Source: Odontesthes bonariensis (Eukaryota > Chordata > Actinopteri > Atheriniformes > Atherinopsidae). From it: a DNA stretch of 64,000 nt. Position 1 is the stretch's first letter; the number at the start of each line of letters is the position of its first letter. The stretch covers positions 11,930,017 through 11,994,016 of the forward strand of contig NC_134509.1 in NCBI RefSeq assembly GCF_027942865.1. The letters are read 5' to 3'. Positions 14,601-26,809 of the stretch are shown here, one piece after another. The notes under the pieces are model-generated. The model ran no database searches and was not told the DNA's origin. It saw nothing but the letters and a program-made list of their open reading frames with translations. A program made the translations under genes and the position numbers.

Positions 14601-16514
14601 ATTTGTTCCACCAGCATTGTGCTTGACACCCGTCTCCTTTTTCTCGTGTGGCAATCGGGTCAGTTCTGTCTGGTTCTCTATTTTAAAACATTACAGTCGA
14701 TGTGCAACAGTAGCTGCTGAGAATGGAGCACATCATCACTCTGGAATCAGTTAGCTCACATCATCTGATGATGAAACAATGTTTAGGAATAATGCAACAG
14801 CTTTTTAACTTATGTTATCATTTCTTGGTGACCAATGGTAGGTTCTGTATGTGGTGGAAGGTTCATGTACACGATACACAGTGCTGGGGTATTAACACTT
14901 TCTTGGAACAGATATGGGAGTGGACTTTAAACAAACAAATTCTTGTTTTCTCGACCACTGTAAAAGGTCACATCTTGGAATTGAACTTTAAGATGATGTG
15001 TATGCAGACAAATGGCAGAGGCAGGTGAATGGATCAGCATAGTTGTTCCTCTTCCACTCTGATAATAGACTGGCAGGCTATCTATAGAGGCCGAACAAGC
15101 CACACACATCGGCATGTCTCTCTGGTCTTTCTCATGCAGAAGTTGGATTAACTACGCTTTGACATTAAAAATAAAGGAAATGTATCACATGGTTGTTGGG
15201 TTGTGGCCCCTATTTCAGATACAAATTTATACGAATCTGTCTGTACTAACGGTGCCATCTATGCTGCCTCCACTTAACACACAACTTCACTCGGCACAGC
15301 TGCAGACAGGCACGCACACAGCTTCTCGCCTCACTAGCAGATGACCGAGTGGTCCTGCATATATGTTATTTTTGACTGACACCATATATTTTGCTTTCTT
15401 AGAATCATAACAAAGTTATTTTACCATTTTTATATATATCTCAGGACATATTTGGAAGATGTTTCCATCTCATTTTAAGGTATAAACTATTTCAGAAAAA
15501 AAGGCAAAAGGAAACATTACTTTTTTCTTTTTGACAAGTCGCGTAAGGTCATGTACTGAGTGAATCATGAAGTGAACATGCTAGTCTTCAACATCTCTCT
15601 AAAAGCCTCCTTTTCTTATGTGAAATATTTAATTTGCAAGTAGTTTTTGCTGTTGCATTTTTGGCATTGAAATGAGTAGAAACAAATGGTGACTTTTTTT
15701 ATTTTTTTTTTATTATTATTTATTTAGTTTTATAAAGCCAATACAAAACAACTTGTATCTAGGTTTTTATAGATAAGTTACCCCACAGTGGTTCTTCTCA
15801 GCGGCTCACATTAGGTAGTGACTGGGGATAAATCGGTTTGGCCTGCATGGACACAATTGTTTTGATGGATGTGGCAGAGCTGAGCAGTTTGTGTTGATTA
15901 CCTGGTTTTGAGCTGAAAATCAAATCCTTTTTGTTAATGTGTTTTTTACAAAGAATTCCGTTGGAAAATAATCAGCCACTCCTGCACATCCCAGAGCAGC
16001 CGATTGGGGGAAAAAATAAAGTGCCAGCTTTGTTAAACACATTTTAATATGGATGTCATTTGGCTGTCTTTCCAGGGGAGCGTTGGTGGTCGCTGGCAAC
16101 GTCACCGTGGACATGGACTTTTTAAGGGTGGGCATGGAGGTCAGCTTTGAAACGGAGGTGTCGCTAGATTTCATCACCACTGTTCAGTTCTCTGAATACC
16201 CCTTCCTGGTGTGCATGCAGATGGACAAGGCCACCTTCCCAGTCAGGTATCCTTCAACCCACTAAGTGATAAAGGAGATAATTAAAAAAAAAAGAGAAAT
16301 GGATTGCTCTTATTAGATTTAACTCATTGAGGACTTAACTTTCTCTTTGTTATTTTCCTCTTTCAGCGAATATCTTTCTAAGTACGAGAGCTTGTCATCA
16401 GGGAAGAGCGTAATGTTGCGTAAGAGCAAAAAGAAGGTCGTCCCCGGCTCCGAGTTCCCTCTTCATCAGGAGAATTCAGACATGTGCAAGAAGGTTTTCG
16501 ACTCCAGTTGGTAG
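5647..16514 (+). CDS. mttp: Microsomal triglyceride transfer protein large subunit
   Basis: ER-lumen lipid transfer protein that pairs with protein disulfide isomerase and loads triglyceride and phospholipid onto apolipoprotein B. Eighteen GT-AG coding exons join in frame: 5647-5707, 7151-7338, 7509-7652, 9666-9773, 9859-9975, 10072-10211, 10455-10605, 11191-11348, 11501-11669, 12056-12163, 12343-12555, 12653-12864, 13022-13119, 13389-13510, 13613-13840, 14196-14320, 16076-16246, 16367-16514. They give 886 aa (human about 894). Exon 1 encodes a signal peptide ([14 protein letters not shown]). Residues to about 300 form the vitellogenin/lipovitellin-type N-terminal barrel ([16 protein letters not shown]). 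A helical domain follows ([26 protein letters not shown]-like), then the C-terminal lipid-binding sheets ([52 protein letters not shown]-like). No frame breaks are seen, so the gene looks functional. Exon limits were placed by eye on splice consensus, phase and family similarity. Confidence 0.96.
6347..7765. repeat. Poly-T tracts in mttp introns 1 and 3
   Basis: Three poly-T runs of about 20 bases lie at roughly 6347-6366 and 6655-6676 (intron 1) and 7744-7765 (intron 3). They may be old retroposon tails or simple slippage tracts. None sits close enough to an exon acceptor to act as its polypyrimidine tract. Confidence 0.7.
10685..11100. repeat. Probable dispersed repeat in mttp intron 7
   Basis: The intron between 10606 and 11190 contains phrases I recognise from a common teleost dispersed repeat: a 'gcctcaaatggccattcgag' type block on the minus strand near 10760-10800, and a 'gacgtcacttctggctccaaaa' type block near 11032-11053. 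The copy is too degraded to show clear inverted ends or target duplications, and I cannot name the family. Identification is from memory of similar fish sequence, so it is tentative. Confidence 0.35.
11760..11783. repeat. Poly-T tract in mttp intron 9
   Basis: An uninterrupted run of about 23 T lies roughly 90 bases into intron 9, too far from the next acceptor (12055) to serve as its polypyrimidine tract. It is likely polymorphic. Confidence 0.8.
14321..16075. other. Long mttp intron 16 without recognised content
   Basis: At 1.75 kb this is one of the longest mttp introns. It has AT-rich patches (poly-T/TATT near 15695-15730) but no exon-like frame with splice sites, no inverted-repeat element and no RNA gene that I could recognise. 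Confidence 0.6.
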
Positions 16515-16769
16515 AAAGGATGCCATGAATTATGCCGACTAAAGAGTTCATTACATTCAGGGACCGCCATCACACCTCTACAGTGAAATTAAAGATCTTT
16601 ATCACTCGTGTAGTGAACGACCATAAAGAAGAAACCCGGTGAATGTTTTTGTTTTGTTTAGCGACACATGCAATGTTTACATTCCTGTGAGTATTTAAGT
16701 AATTTTAATTCAACTTTTTCATTTCAAATGAGAAATTCCTGCATCATCATTTTTATGTATTTCTTTGAA

Positions 16770-16775
16770 AATAAA
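16770..16775 (+). terminator. mttp polyadenylation signal AATAAA
   Basis: A canonical AATAAA lies 256 bases after the mttp stop codon, giving a compact 3' UTR (16515 to about 16795). GT-rich sequence follows at 16800-16830. This is the first canonical signal after the stop codon. Confidence 0.75.
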
Positions 16776-16799
16776 GATTATTTATGAGGGGCACATATA

Positions 16800-19700
16800 G
16801 GATGTATATTTTGATAAGTAGTACCCAGCATGAACAATACCACAGCAAACCCCCCCCCCCCAAAAAAGGCGGTTACAGCAAAGAGGAACATGTACATATC
16901 CCACTGTAGACGGGGAAATAAAATTCTCATGAATGGAAATGCTACTTTCTGTCAACATTCTTGTGTTTTTAAATTAAATATGTTTATGGGGGGAGCAGTT
17001 TACTGTTCACACTTTTAAAATAACCTGTGCACTAGGTAATGTTCTCAATTAATTCAGTTTGCTATATAATTTTAGTGTAATCTTGTAATTTTTTTTTATT
17101 TATATATTTTTGTTTTTATTACTCCTGCAAAGATGGGATTTATGTTTGAATCCTAAATGCCAAATTTGAAAACTTGAATCTTAAAGGTGAATCCATCAAC
17201 ACTTGAATTTATCATATTTTTCTAATGGCAATGATTCCTGTATATTTTGAAATGCTTAAAATTGTGAATAAATCTGACCTTTTGTTTCCATATTTTAAGA
17301 CTTCCTATAAAATGAGAATAAATGTCCCCTTGAAACATATTGTTTCTTGGCTTTTTGTCGCGCTGGGAAATCATATGGAAAATGTTTGACGGGACAAGAT
17401 AAACCCTCAGGGAAGTCAAACTGCCTAATATGTCATAAGTTGTCAGAGTCAGTTTATTTGTCATAAGGATGTCTACTTTCCCTGTGAAAACCACTGAAAG
17501 TATGCACATACGATGTTGTGCCCACATTTTAGACCCAAAATTTAAATAAAGAAGTTTTTAAAAAATAAAGAAAGAAAGAAAAATCTAATGCCATGTCTTT
17601 CTTGATCAGTGAACTAACCAATCAACATTTGCTGTGGGTAACCTTTACCTATGTAATGGCATTAAATCTCCTACCTTAAAGCTCAAGACCCCATCACAGC
17701 AAGCCTGGATTTGAGTCTCAACTGCTGCATCTCTGTCCACTCCCCTATTCCCTCCCTCTTAAATAGGGTTAACTAGAGCTTATAAAAGCTTTAGAAGAAG
17801 GAAAATAAATCTTGTTTATTGCATATAGTTTGTCAAAGTACTTTCTCCTCATGTGTTCCCAGTCTGACTTCATGATTTTGAAATCAGGACTCTTTGGAAG
17901 CCATACTGTCCGTTGCAGGATTTCCTGTTACTGTCGCTGATGATGGTTGTTTCTGTAACTTTATATTAGCTTTATGTTTGTGTTTGCTGCCATGCAGCTG
18001 AATGAATATCAGAAACCTCCCTGGATGTACTGGATAAGATGGATAAGTACATTTAAACATTTAACAAGTAACATTTAAAATGACTTGTCATGTCTGTGTT
18101 GAACAGCAGACTTGCTAGTATGAGTCTCACAGGAGTGTTTCAGGGGTATCATACTTTGTGCAAGCACATGTGGTAGAATATGTGTAATATGTATGTTATC
18201 ATTGACTGTGTTCCCAATTCTTGTGAATGTGCAGATTGAGTGATTCACTATGTGCATACACGGCATACCTCCTTCTGTAAATGCCAATCTGCTGGAATGC
18301 ATCCTCTATGTGGAAATTAAACACGCTTTCGGGTCAAGCTGTTCTAGGGAGATGCTGATGGACATGGAGACTAGGGAGCTTTTTGAAGGACAACATACCT
18401 TCGAGAGCTTAACCTTTTTCTGTGGTTACATTCACACCGCAGATAGGAATGCTGAAGTCAAATAACAGCCAGCTAGTAGCTGGTTTACAAGTCAAATTCA
18501 CACCGTAACATCTTTGGATGCAGCCTCAGTAAGCTATGGGCTTCACTCTGTAAAGACAGTGTCACTGTTACTCACTGTTACTTAGTTATAGCGAAAAGAG
18601 CAAGTAAATATCCTGCTGGAGGTAGCAGATTTTTTTCTTTCTTTAATTCAGCCGTGAACAGAATTGCAACTTTATCTCAACACTACCGTGGATCCTCTTT
18701 TTTGTGCTCTGCTTTGATACACTGATATCTTTTTTTTTTTATAAGTGTGATATTTTACTGATTGTGTGTAACCAATCACTGTAACTGCTTATGTTCTCTG
18801 GACCAATCACAGTACACTCACTCACAGAGAGCTCCCTTCTCAAATCAATGGTTGGAGCTAAAACGACTCAACAGAAAGAGTTACAATATCCAAGAATAAT
18901 TATTTAAACTCTTATTTGAATATATGGTTTTCACATTTTCCATACTGCTAGGTCTAGCTAACAGTATGCATGCATTTTGATAATAGCACTGTTATGGATT
19001 TGCATTCACAATTTGTGGTAGTCTACAAAGAGAAAATGTACTTTATTGGCTCAAACTCGACTCTGACTTGCTGATCCAGGTGAGGCAATAAATCTTGACT
19101 CTTCCCTTGTCATAGCTGTGACATCAGAGCCCCTGCTGGCATCCAAACGCAACAACTGGGCCTAATGTAGATTCTTTAGAAAGCACTGAGAGCAGCTGGG
19201 GGCAAACCAGTGTCTGCCAGTCTCGCTGCATCCACAGCAACCAAGTAAACACAGCAGCAAACTGTCAGGTTAAACTTAAGCCTCTCCGGGTGATGTTTCA
19301 GTGTCACCCGAAAGCGAACCTTACACGCAAGCACATGCCAAATGTGTACTTCTGTTGGCATAAATCTGCTTGATTGCCTATGTGTATGTGTGTGTAATTT
19401 CTTATCTATAAAAGTAAAACGAGAAGAAACAGATGCAGAAGGGGAAAAACATCCAAATACATCCAAAACAACAGACTAGAATGATATACTCATCTTAGTC
19501 AAGTTCACAACCATGTCAGGGGAAGGAAATGAAATGTTTGATTGATGAAACAGGTGCTTGTTGTTGTGAAAATAACCAGAATTTTAACTTACCCCGAGAA
19601 ACACAGTGCAATTTTTTTCTGTCTTGTTTACGTATTTCTTTATTTTTTTATATATCTTTGATGTCATGAATCACCATTTAATATTGTACCCTATTCGAAT

Positions 19701-22700
19701 AAACATTTCTATCATAACAGACTGAATGGAAACATTCTTTCCCCAGGGCAAAAGCTGATTTGCTTCTTTCGGTTTGTCTTTCTATGTGTACGAAGACTCA
19801 TTAAACTTATGAAATGTGGGTGAAGGAGGTATTCATTCAATTTTGATATGGATAGTGCACTGGATCTGGAAGAGGATGGTGCTCTCCAAGTGCCGTCTTA
19901 GTTATTAATACAGTTCGTATCAGTTTCAAACCTTTTTGGCTCGCCAGGTTGTGAAAAAGCCCTTTTACTCTTCAGTTCAGGTGGTATAGACAGTTTTACC
20001 TGCCTAACGAATTTTATACATCTTCAAAGTGTTGAAATGAAATGAAGCATTTTTAAAACTTAACTAATCGTGAACAAAGCTAATACTTGCTAACCAGGAA
20101 AACCTAATAAAGGCTGCCACATTAGAAAGTTTACTTTATTGCTACCCTTAACCACAGACACGCGATATAAAACTAATACTTTCAGGATTTGCTTCTTGAT
20201 GAGATCTCTAAAAGGGAAAATTATGGTATGATTTCCATTTTGTTTATGTCAGGCACACCTGTTTTGAAGATAACAACATCCGATTCAAATACAAGTAAGC
20301 CTCAGACTAATTCGCATGAACAGAAACATGTTCAGTGAATTGAATTTTGAATTTATTGCAAACACATGTAGGCTTGTCAGTCTACTTTACAATCATTCAT
20401 CATATACCTTACATTCAGTTGTGTAAGTGCACCCATGGCACTCACTTCTCTTTTCAGGTTTGTCCCTCCACTTTCATCCCGACATCCGCCTTTTTCTGAG
20501 GCAGCCACACAGCCACGTGGACAGCATCATTGAAACAGACTGTACCACTAAATGACTCATAAGCCATGAAGACGTTTCATTCAAATGTGTGCCCCATTTC
20601 TTAAAACATTCACGCACTACATGCACTTATCTCAGACCGTCTAATCTTCACCTCTACTTAGCCCTCTCATAACTTAAAAAAAAAGATGAAAAGCACTGAT
20701 ACCGTTATATACTCAGATTTGATCTAGAAATCCTGGCAGGTATCCTCACATGCCATATGAATAACACAGAAAGACATGTCATGGGTTTTGAGTGTAATTT
20801 TTCTTTCGCAGTGACCCCCTGCTATAGTTTCCTCCCGACCCCTAACCTTTTTAAAATTAAAATAACATAGGAAATATGCCTAATGCATAATATCAGGTTC
20901 TGAAAGGGCTTAACTAAAATTTCATGACATACAATATTTGTTTCAGTGCAACTTTGGGGCAGAATTCTCCATTAGAAAGGATTAGAATTCGGTCCACATT
21001 GTGCTTCTAACGCCAGAATTGCTGCCATTTTTGGTGACAGATTAGTATCAATCTAAGTGCAATAAGAAGGTTATATTTTTCACAGATAATTTTCTTTTTT
21101 TTTTGCTCAAACTAAACTGGAATAAATGGTGTACTGGATTTAAAAAAATAGATTGTTTTTCTTTATCAAAACTAAATTTACCAGTTTTGGTATATAATGA
21201 AAATGAGCTAAAATAGAAAAAATGCACAACATGGCTCTCAGTTTGGACCTGTTCCTAATTAGAAAAGTTTCTTTCCCCCTAACTTTTTTTTTGTTTTGGT
21301 TTTCTCTTCCACATGTTTCCCATAAATTGACAATCAGTGGTCTCAACAGTTTTACTTAAAACTACTGTCAACAAATTTAAGCAACAATGTACCTCAAACT
21401 GCATCAAATTTTTAAAACTATTTGCAAAAGTTAACAGATCTTTCATACCACTGCATTGATTGATCATAACAAAATGAACTCTTGGGCCAACCAATTTTAC
21501 ATTAGGCGTGTTGTCCCAGAGGCAAAACAACATGTATTTTACATGGAGGTACATAGACTGACCAGCAGCTCCAAATACCTTTAATTTGTGCTTTGTTTTT
21601 AAACATGCTGAGGAAAGAAAAAAAAAAAAGAAAATTTCCCATAGGCTTTATTTCTACATGGGTGCTGGTGTGACTGAGTAAAGCAAAACTCAAAAGGACA
21701 AATGAAGCCCTGCTGCATATTCAAATGAAAACAGGACAGGAAAAAAGCATCAGCACGTCACTGCACGGAGAGATTAAAGTGAAGAAATAAACATGAATTC
21801 TCGTCCAGATTTTATTGCTTAATAATCTGTTGTAATTTTTCAGAAAATCAAAAAAATGTACGCTGAGGAGGTCCTGAGAAGCTGGCATTGCTGTGAGTTA
21901 AGTGAAACGACACACTTCACACATGTTCTGTGAGTGCGCGATCTGCAGTGAAGTAACATGACTCCTTGTTGTACTCACAGAATGCTTAAATGCCACACAT
22001 AACTCAAGGCCACAACCAGACGCACTCAGACGCACACACGCCCACTCCCATCTCATTACACAAAAGTGTAAACTGAGGCAACGCAAATAGAGGAAGTTAT
22101 CCTCTAAATGTCTCAGCTGGCTCTGGCTCATTAGGCCCAACTCTACTTATAGTGAACTAAGTATACTGTTAAACCTGAGTCCCAGCTCTGTTTCATCGGA
22201 GCAACACACATGGTGTGTTTCTCTTCCACCCTCATGTAACATATGAGGAGTGTGCTTTTTGAAATGTAAACCGCTCCACACAACATATGCATTCTGCAGC
22301 TATTGGCAGCATTTTGTGAGTCACGACAAAGAAGCAACATAGACTGAAACACGAGCCACTGACTGACATGGGCATTTGATTAATTTCATTCATGGGTATA
22401 ATACGCAGCAATGCCAGATGCATTTCATGTGACTTGTTTTACTTCGATCATCTTTAAAATGTATTAATATTGAAATATAATACTTTCAAATCCTCTTGTG
22501 ACCAAACTGGAGGTTGTGATTCAACGTTCACTGCACACAAATGGTCCCTGTTCTCTGATAATTATTATAAAAAAATCAAAAGTAGGATGTGTTTACTTTA
22601 TTATGCAATATAAACCTACTTAACTATGTAACTTTTAGAGAACAACAAACATTTTGGACCAAGCACAATTTATGTTGTTGTTTCTAAGGTAGCCGAAGTC

Positions 22701-22930
22701 TCTTCCTTTAAAGACGCCAAAGATCATCATGATCCTCTTCGGCCCATCTTAATAGTCCTATTAGGCTCCCAGAAATCTTAGAAATACTAAACCTTTAAAG
22801 GTTAAAAATCAACTCTTAACAACACCAAACATATCTTGTTTGGTATCTATGCTATCCTTTTTGTTTTACAGCTGTTAAACCATCTATTTCCCTCTGCTGG
22901 CACAGGTGGCTGACAAGTCTCTCTACTTAT
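16800..22930. other. Intergenic region with no confirmed gene
   Basis: About 6 kb of AT-rich non-coding sequence follows mttp. An 11-base C run sits at about 16850-16860, and other AATAAA motifs occur (for example near 17545). Open frames are short and lack splice context. The only exon-like structures I noticed are two small segments at 20253-20294 and 20458-20533, described separately with low confidence. Confidence 0.55.
20253..20533 (+). other. Two cryptic exon-like segments (unrecognised)
   Basis: 20253-20294 (42 nt) is bounded by a good acceptor (tttatgtcag) and a strong donor (gtaagc). 20458 onward follows another good acceptor (cttctcttttcag). They join in phase: one reading gives HTCFEDNNIRFKYK then FVPPLSSRHPPFSEAATQPR and a stop at 20531-20533. 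A second phase is also open, to a stop beyond 20550. No protein family is recognised and no upstream coding exon was found. Chance splice-like motifs are the default explanation. Confidence 0.15.
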
Positions 22931-22939
22931 TGACACATT

Positions 22940-23105
22940 CTCAATATTTCCTGGAGCCGCCTAAGGCGTTCCAAGGCCAGATATTGCACCTTATGTAATC
23001 CCTTCAAGGTATTCTGGATCTGTCCTGTGATCTCTTTCCAGTTGGACGTGTCTGGAATATTGCCACGAACATTAGAAGCCTGAACAAGAGCCTGACTGAT
23101 ACAGT
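22940..23105 (-). mobile_element. L2/CR1-type LINE 3' fragment
   Basis: The minus-strand translation approximates FQTRPTGKRSQDRSRIP-stop-RDY followed by W..NALGG. This aligns by eye with the extreme C-terminus of teleost L2/Rex-type reverse transcriptases, whose typical pattern is FQ.RP.GRRP.GR.RTRWRDYV..LAWE.LG. On the plus strand the phrase aggcgttccaaggccag near 22964 is the familiar antisense of that end. The copy is 5'-truncated and mutated, as LINE insertions usually are. It is a dead fossil with no open frame. Confidence 0.6.
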
Positions 23106-23807
23106 CGATGCCAATATTGATTTTAAGGAGAATAAATTCAGATTAATAAATAGATGATTTAGATTTAGATGAATAGATTTAGATCATATACATATATAGA
23201 CCCCAATTGACACTACACCACCAACTCTGGAGTGAAGCATAACATTGTGCTTCATGTCGTGCAGACAGTACTGCGAGAGTAAATGGTAGAGTTATACCAG
23301 ACATCGTTTTCTGCATTTTATGTGTAAGAAAATGTTCATTTCAACACAAATTGGATAATATAGACAATGATATTCTAAACCAAGCCTGTACCAGCCAGTA
23401 AAATACCCTGTCCAGTTTTAGTCTCGAGCTCTTTTAAACATGTAAGACCAAAAAATAATTTTCATGGCTCTTTCTTGATGATTTTGACCGATGATGGTCT
23501 CATTTGCATCAACAAGTGAAGGACAGACGTTTCAGATATGATCAAATATTTTTACACTATTATCCACAGCTTTGACAAATGGGGTGGGCTGAAAAGTAGG
23601 TTGACTTGTAAAGTGAGAGGTTTCGAGTTTGACAATTCAGTGTATCGCCACATGGAGCTAACCTCCATTTATAAACCTCCATTTTACGCTCACAAACCAC
23701 CAATTTATTTGTGCCTTTCAGTGAGTAAATCACTTATTTCTACACTCAAATTTTAGCTAGAAATTCTGTTTGTGAAAACCACAAAGTAAGTTGGATGTGA
23801 GGCCTAA

Positions 23808-24461
23808 AGGCTGATTCTTACTCGGCGCAACCTCACTCTTACTAGCTGGTCGCAAATGGCGCAAACGGTCACGTGACCCAAAATTCCGCCACGCCCCCCG
23901 TCGCAAGCTACAAAATCCTCGCGCGGCGCAAGGGCGCGCACACAACTTTTTTTCTGACTTCGCGCGCGCTCAACCAGAAACAGCTGACCAAGAAAAAGAA
24001 AACATGAACACTACAGAGACCGCGGTGACCGAGAGGGTGCGCCTCTACAAACATCTGTACGGCACGTCTATGAAGTTACACTGGGACAACGTTTGACAAA
24101 GTTCGTCTTGTTGCAAAGGACGAACATTCCACCTTCTCTTCTGTTTTTGCCGCAGCTGCTTAGCTCTGAGATACATATACAGTTCTACACCCAGAGTAAA
24201 TTCATTCCGCATCAGATGTGCCAGCCTCTGCTGACGTGACACCACAGGTGGCATTGTGTATGCTTTCTTCGTATGCTTTTCAGCTTGTTTCCTCAACAGT
24301 GACGCCCGCTGGTCTGGAGAGAACTGCAAATGTGACGCATACTCGGCGCAAACTGCGCTTATGAGCTGAAGGAACTGTGAAGAGGCTGGCGCTTTCGATG
24401 ACGTCATTAATGGTTCTCGAGCCAGAACAGTTGCGCGGTTGCGCCGAGTAAGAATCAGGCT
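23808..24461 (-). mobile_element. Harbinger-type DNA transposon, internally deleted, with TAA duplication
   Basis: The element is 654 bp. Its ends form terminal inverted repeats sharing CTGATTCTTACTCGGCGCAA, about 24 bp in all, with one mismatch at the third base. TAA is duplicated directly outside both ends (23805-23807 and 24462-24464), the 3-bp target typical of Harbinger. Inside, a minus-strand frame of 120 codons (24407 down to 24045) ends with RAKQLRQKQKRRWNVRPLQQ. This resembles the conserved basic 'RRRRWWVHP' N-terminal motif of Harbinger nucleases. The DDE catalytic part is missing, so the copy is non-autonomous. GC content is much higher than the surroundings, consistent with an inserted element. 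Confidence 0.8.
24045..24407 (-). pseudogene. Truncated Harbinger nuclease N-terminal fragment
   Basis: An open frame of 120 codons lies within the element above. It reads MTSSKAPASSQFLQLISAVC at the start and RRWNVRPLQQ near the end, then stops after VPYRCL. Only the N-terminal segment before the nuclease core is present; the DDE triad is absent. Whether it is ever transcribed is unknown. It could be a remnant left by internal deletion of an autonomous copy. A frame of this length could also survive by chance in GC-rich DNA. Confidence 0.55.
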
Positions 24462-25804
24462 TAACTGTAATGTAGTTTGATGCCCCGTGGGAACATGTTA
24501 GCCCACGTCTGTCTGAACTATCAGCTACGAGCATCCTATAAGTCCACAAAAGTCATGGTCTTTCCGAGATTCCTGTCCACTTATTCAGCTGGTCCCTGGT
24601 TCCACAATCAGGATCAGGAACAACATCGAGGAATGCACCTTTAAGCAATCCCACAGATACCCGTGATAAACAGAGCCTCGAGCATCAAGGAAATCTCAAC
24701 CAGCCGTGGAGCCTTTCCCACTAAAGGGACTTAGGAATGACTAACTGACTTTGTTCTTCCACAAACTGTCCAACTCTGGCCAGTCTACAGAAGAGGACTC
24801 CAAAATGTGACAATTTCCAGAGTGGAAGTCAGCAGCCAGAAGCTTGATTTTGTTGCAATGCTGTGTTTGGCCACTGTGATAAACTGACTGTATGACTGAC
24901 AGTAAATCCACTTCTCTTCATATGAACAAGTGTGATGAGACAATATCACAGCAGGTACTGTAAGTTTCCATCTTACTTTACTATTGTAATACCTACACTG
25001 AAAGCTGCGAGTGACAAAGAGTCTTAATGGTTGAACATCTATTGACAAGCAGGCTCTTTTATAGTAGAGTCAATTTCAAAGTTATGGTCACAACAGACCA
25101 AGAGAGATTCTAAATAGAAATGATTTGAGCATGTTGACTTTAGTGGTAGGGCTTTTTATTTTTCATATATCTAACCATTCATTTTGAAGAGCAAGTGTGT
25201 GATATATACATATGTATTTTTCTAGATTAATATATTTTCACTTCAAATGCGTGGCAACATTGAATCTGATTAACGAAATGGTAGCTTGGCCACAACTAAA
25301 CACTTTATTGTAACGGAACCGACTTGTTTCCTTTTGAATATACTGCAGGGCACAAACAATAACTAAACAGAGATCAGACTTCTAGGCCTGAATGGAAAGT
25401 ATTACAAAGCCAATTTATATAAGAACATCACCCTGAGGGCATGGTTGAATGTGTTAACTACAAAGTGCTACAATGCACACAATAAGCAAGGATAAATAAC
25501 AGTACAGCACGAGGGCAGAAGGTGATGGTAGGAGATGTCTCGGGCGTAGATTGCAGGGATGAAAACTGCACTTACAGTGAATGGAGGCAGATTCCTCAGC
25601 AGAGATATCTAGAGATGACAAAGAAGACATAACATGAGTGTAAAGCTCAGATGCAGCTCAAATGAAGGTCAGACTTTACAGGAAAGATGTGACTTGATTT
25701 TGGTTAATTTGTGTTAAACGTTGTTGTGAGCTGTTGAAATTCACTGGCTTGTCCTGAACCAGCTGACCAAATTCAGCCAAATCACTGCTAGGGGCATGCA
25801 AGTC

Positions 25805-26250
25805 GATTTGTTTACATTGAAGTTATGGAGGTAGGCAGTGATCTCCACCTCCTTCTCCCCGTTTAGGCAGAGGCAGAGGGGGAGGGGGCTATAAAAAGTT
25901 GACCCCCTCACAGTCCCACAGATTTGCTTCCAAGCTGGAGCTGCCGCAGCATCTGATCTCTCCGAGCAGCTGTCCTCTCCTCGCATCAGCACAACAAATA
26001 CTTTGCATTGCCTGACCTTTTCCTCCTGCATCACTATCTCAGCCATGCCCCGATGTCCCTCCACCCGACACACCACCAACAGCTACACATACACACACAC
26101 TCACACACACACGCTAAGCTCCCCTCACACCCTTACTCAACCCCATACTAGGCCCCTGCTTGCCACGCACCCAGCTGACATGTATCCCTCATGCTCATGC
26201 AGTTGTATTATTGCTCTGTCACATTAGCTGAGAATGGACTTTGACTACGT
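25805..26250 (+). promoter_or_regulatory. Candidate TATA promoter and first exon of an unidentified gene
   Basis: TATAAAA at 25890-25896, set in a GC-rich context, implies transcription start near 25920. A forkhead-type TGTTTAC sits upstream near 25809-25815. The downstream sequence runs without a splice donor to ATG at 26234, and ATGGACTTTGACTACGT is followed immediately by a consensus donor gtaagt at 26251. That would be a 5' UTR plus first coding exon (MDFDYV). An earlier ATG at 26045 opens a low-complexity Thr/His frame across a (CA)n patch and would be an upstream frame. I found no convincing second exon before 31 kb, so the gene, if real, is unidentified. Confidence 0.3.
26083..26114. 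repeat. (CA)n microsatellite
   Basis: An imperfect CA dinucleotide repeat of about 30 bases lies inside the candidate first-exon region. It is short compared with the other CA arrays in the window. Confidence 0.8.
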
Positions 26251-26809
26251 GTAAGTGTGTATATATATGAGTGTGTCAGAAACAGGGAATGGATTTTATT
26301 TTTTGGGAGGGGGTGGGCTGCAGTATGCCGCACAGTGACAAGATTTAGAACCACAAACATGGGGAAGGAGCCAACATGAAAAACCATAAAACATTCAGCT
26401 AAATTTGATTAATTTGGTTGACTGATATTCACTTGTGCTCTATTTCATTATGCTCCTATTTAAGATGTACATCTATTTAAGAAAAGGTATACATATGTGA
26501 TTTTTGGGAAAATTTTAATAATAAAACCTCAAATCAGAAAAAGTTTGACCAATATAGAAAATACAGATAAGAAGTGAAAGTAATTTAAACTTTTCCATTT
26601 ATCTTTATTTAATTTCTGGCAGTATGATATGAACATTTGATAGTTTGTCTTGCCCGTTTCATTAAATTTGTTAATACACATTCATTATAGCGTCTGAGGC
26701 CTCCGACACACATTTTGTGAACGGGCCATTTTTATGGGCATAGAGGTGAAAAAAATATTGTTGTAAATCATGACTTGGTACAAAGCAGTATCCACAAAGG
26801 TCTTTGAGG

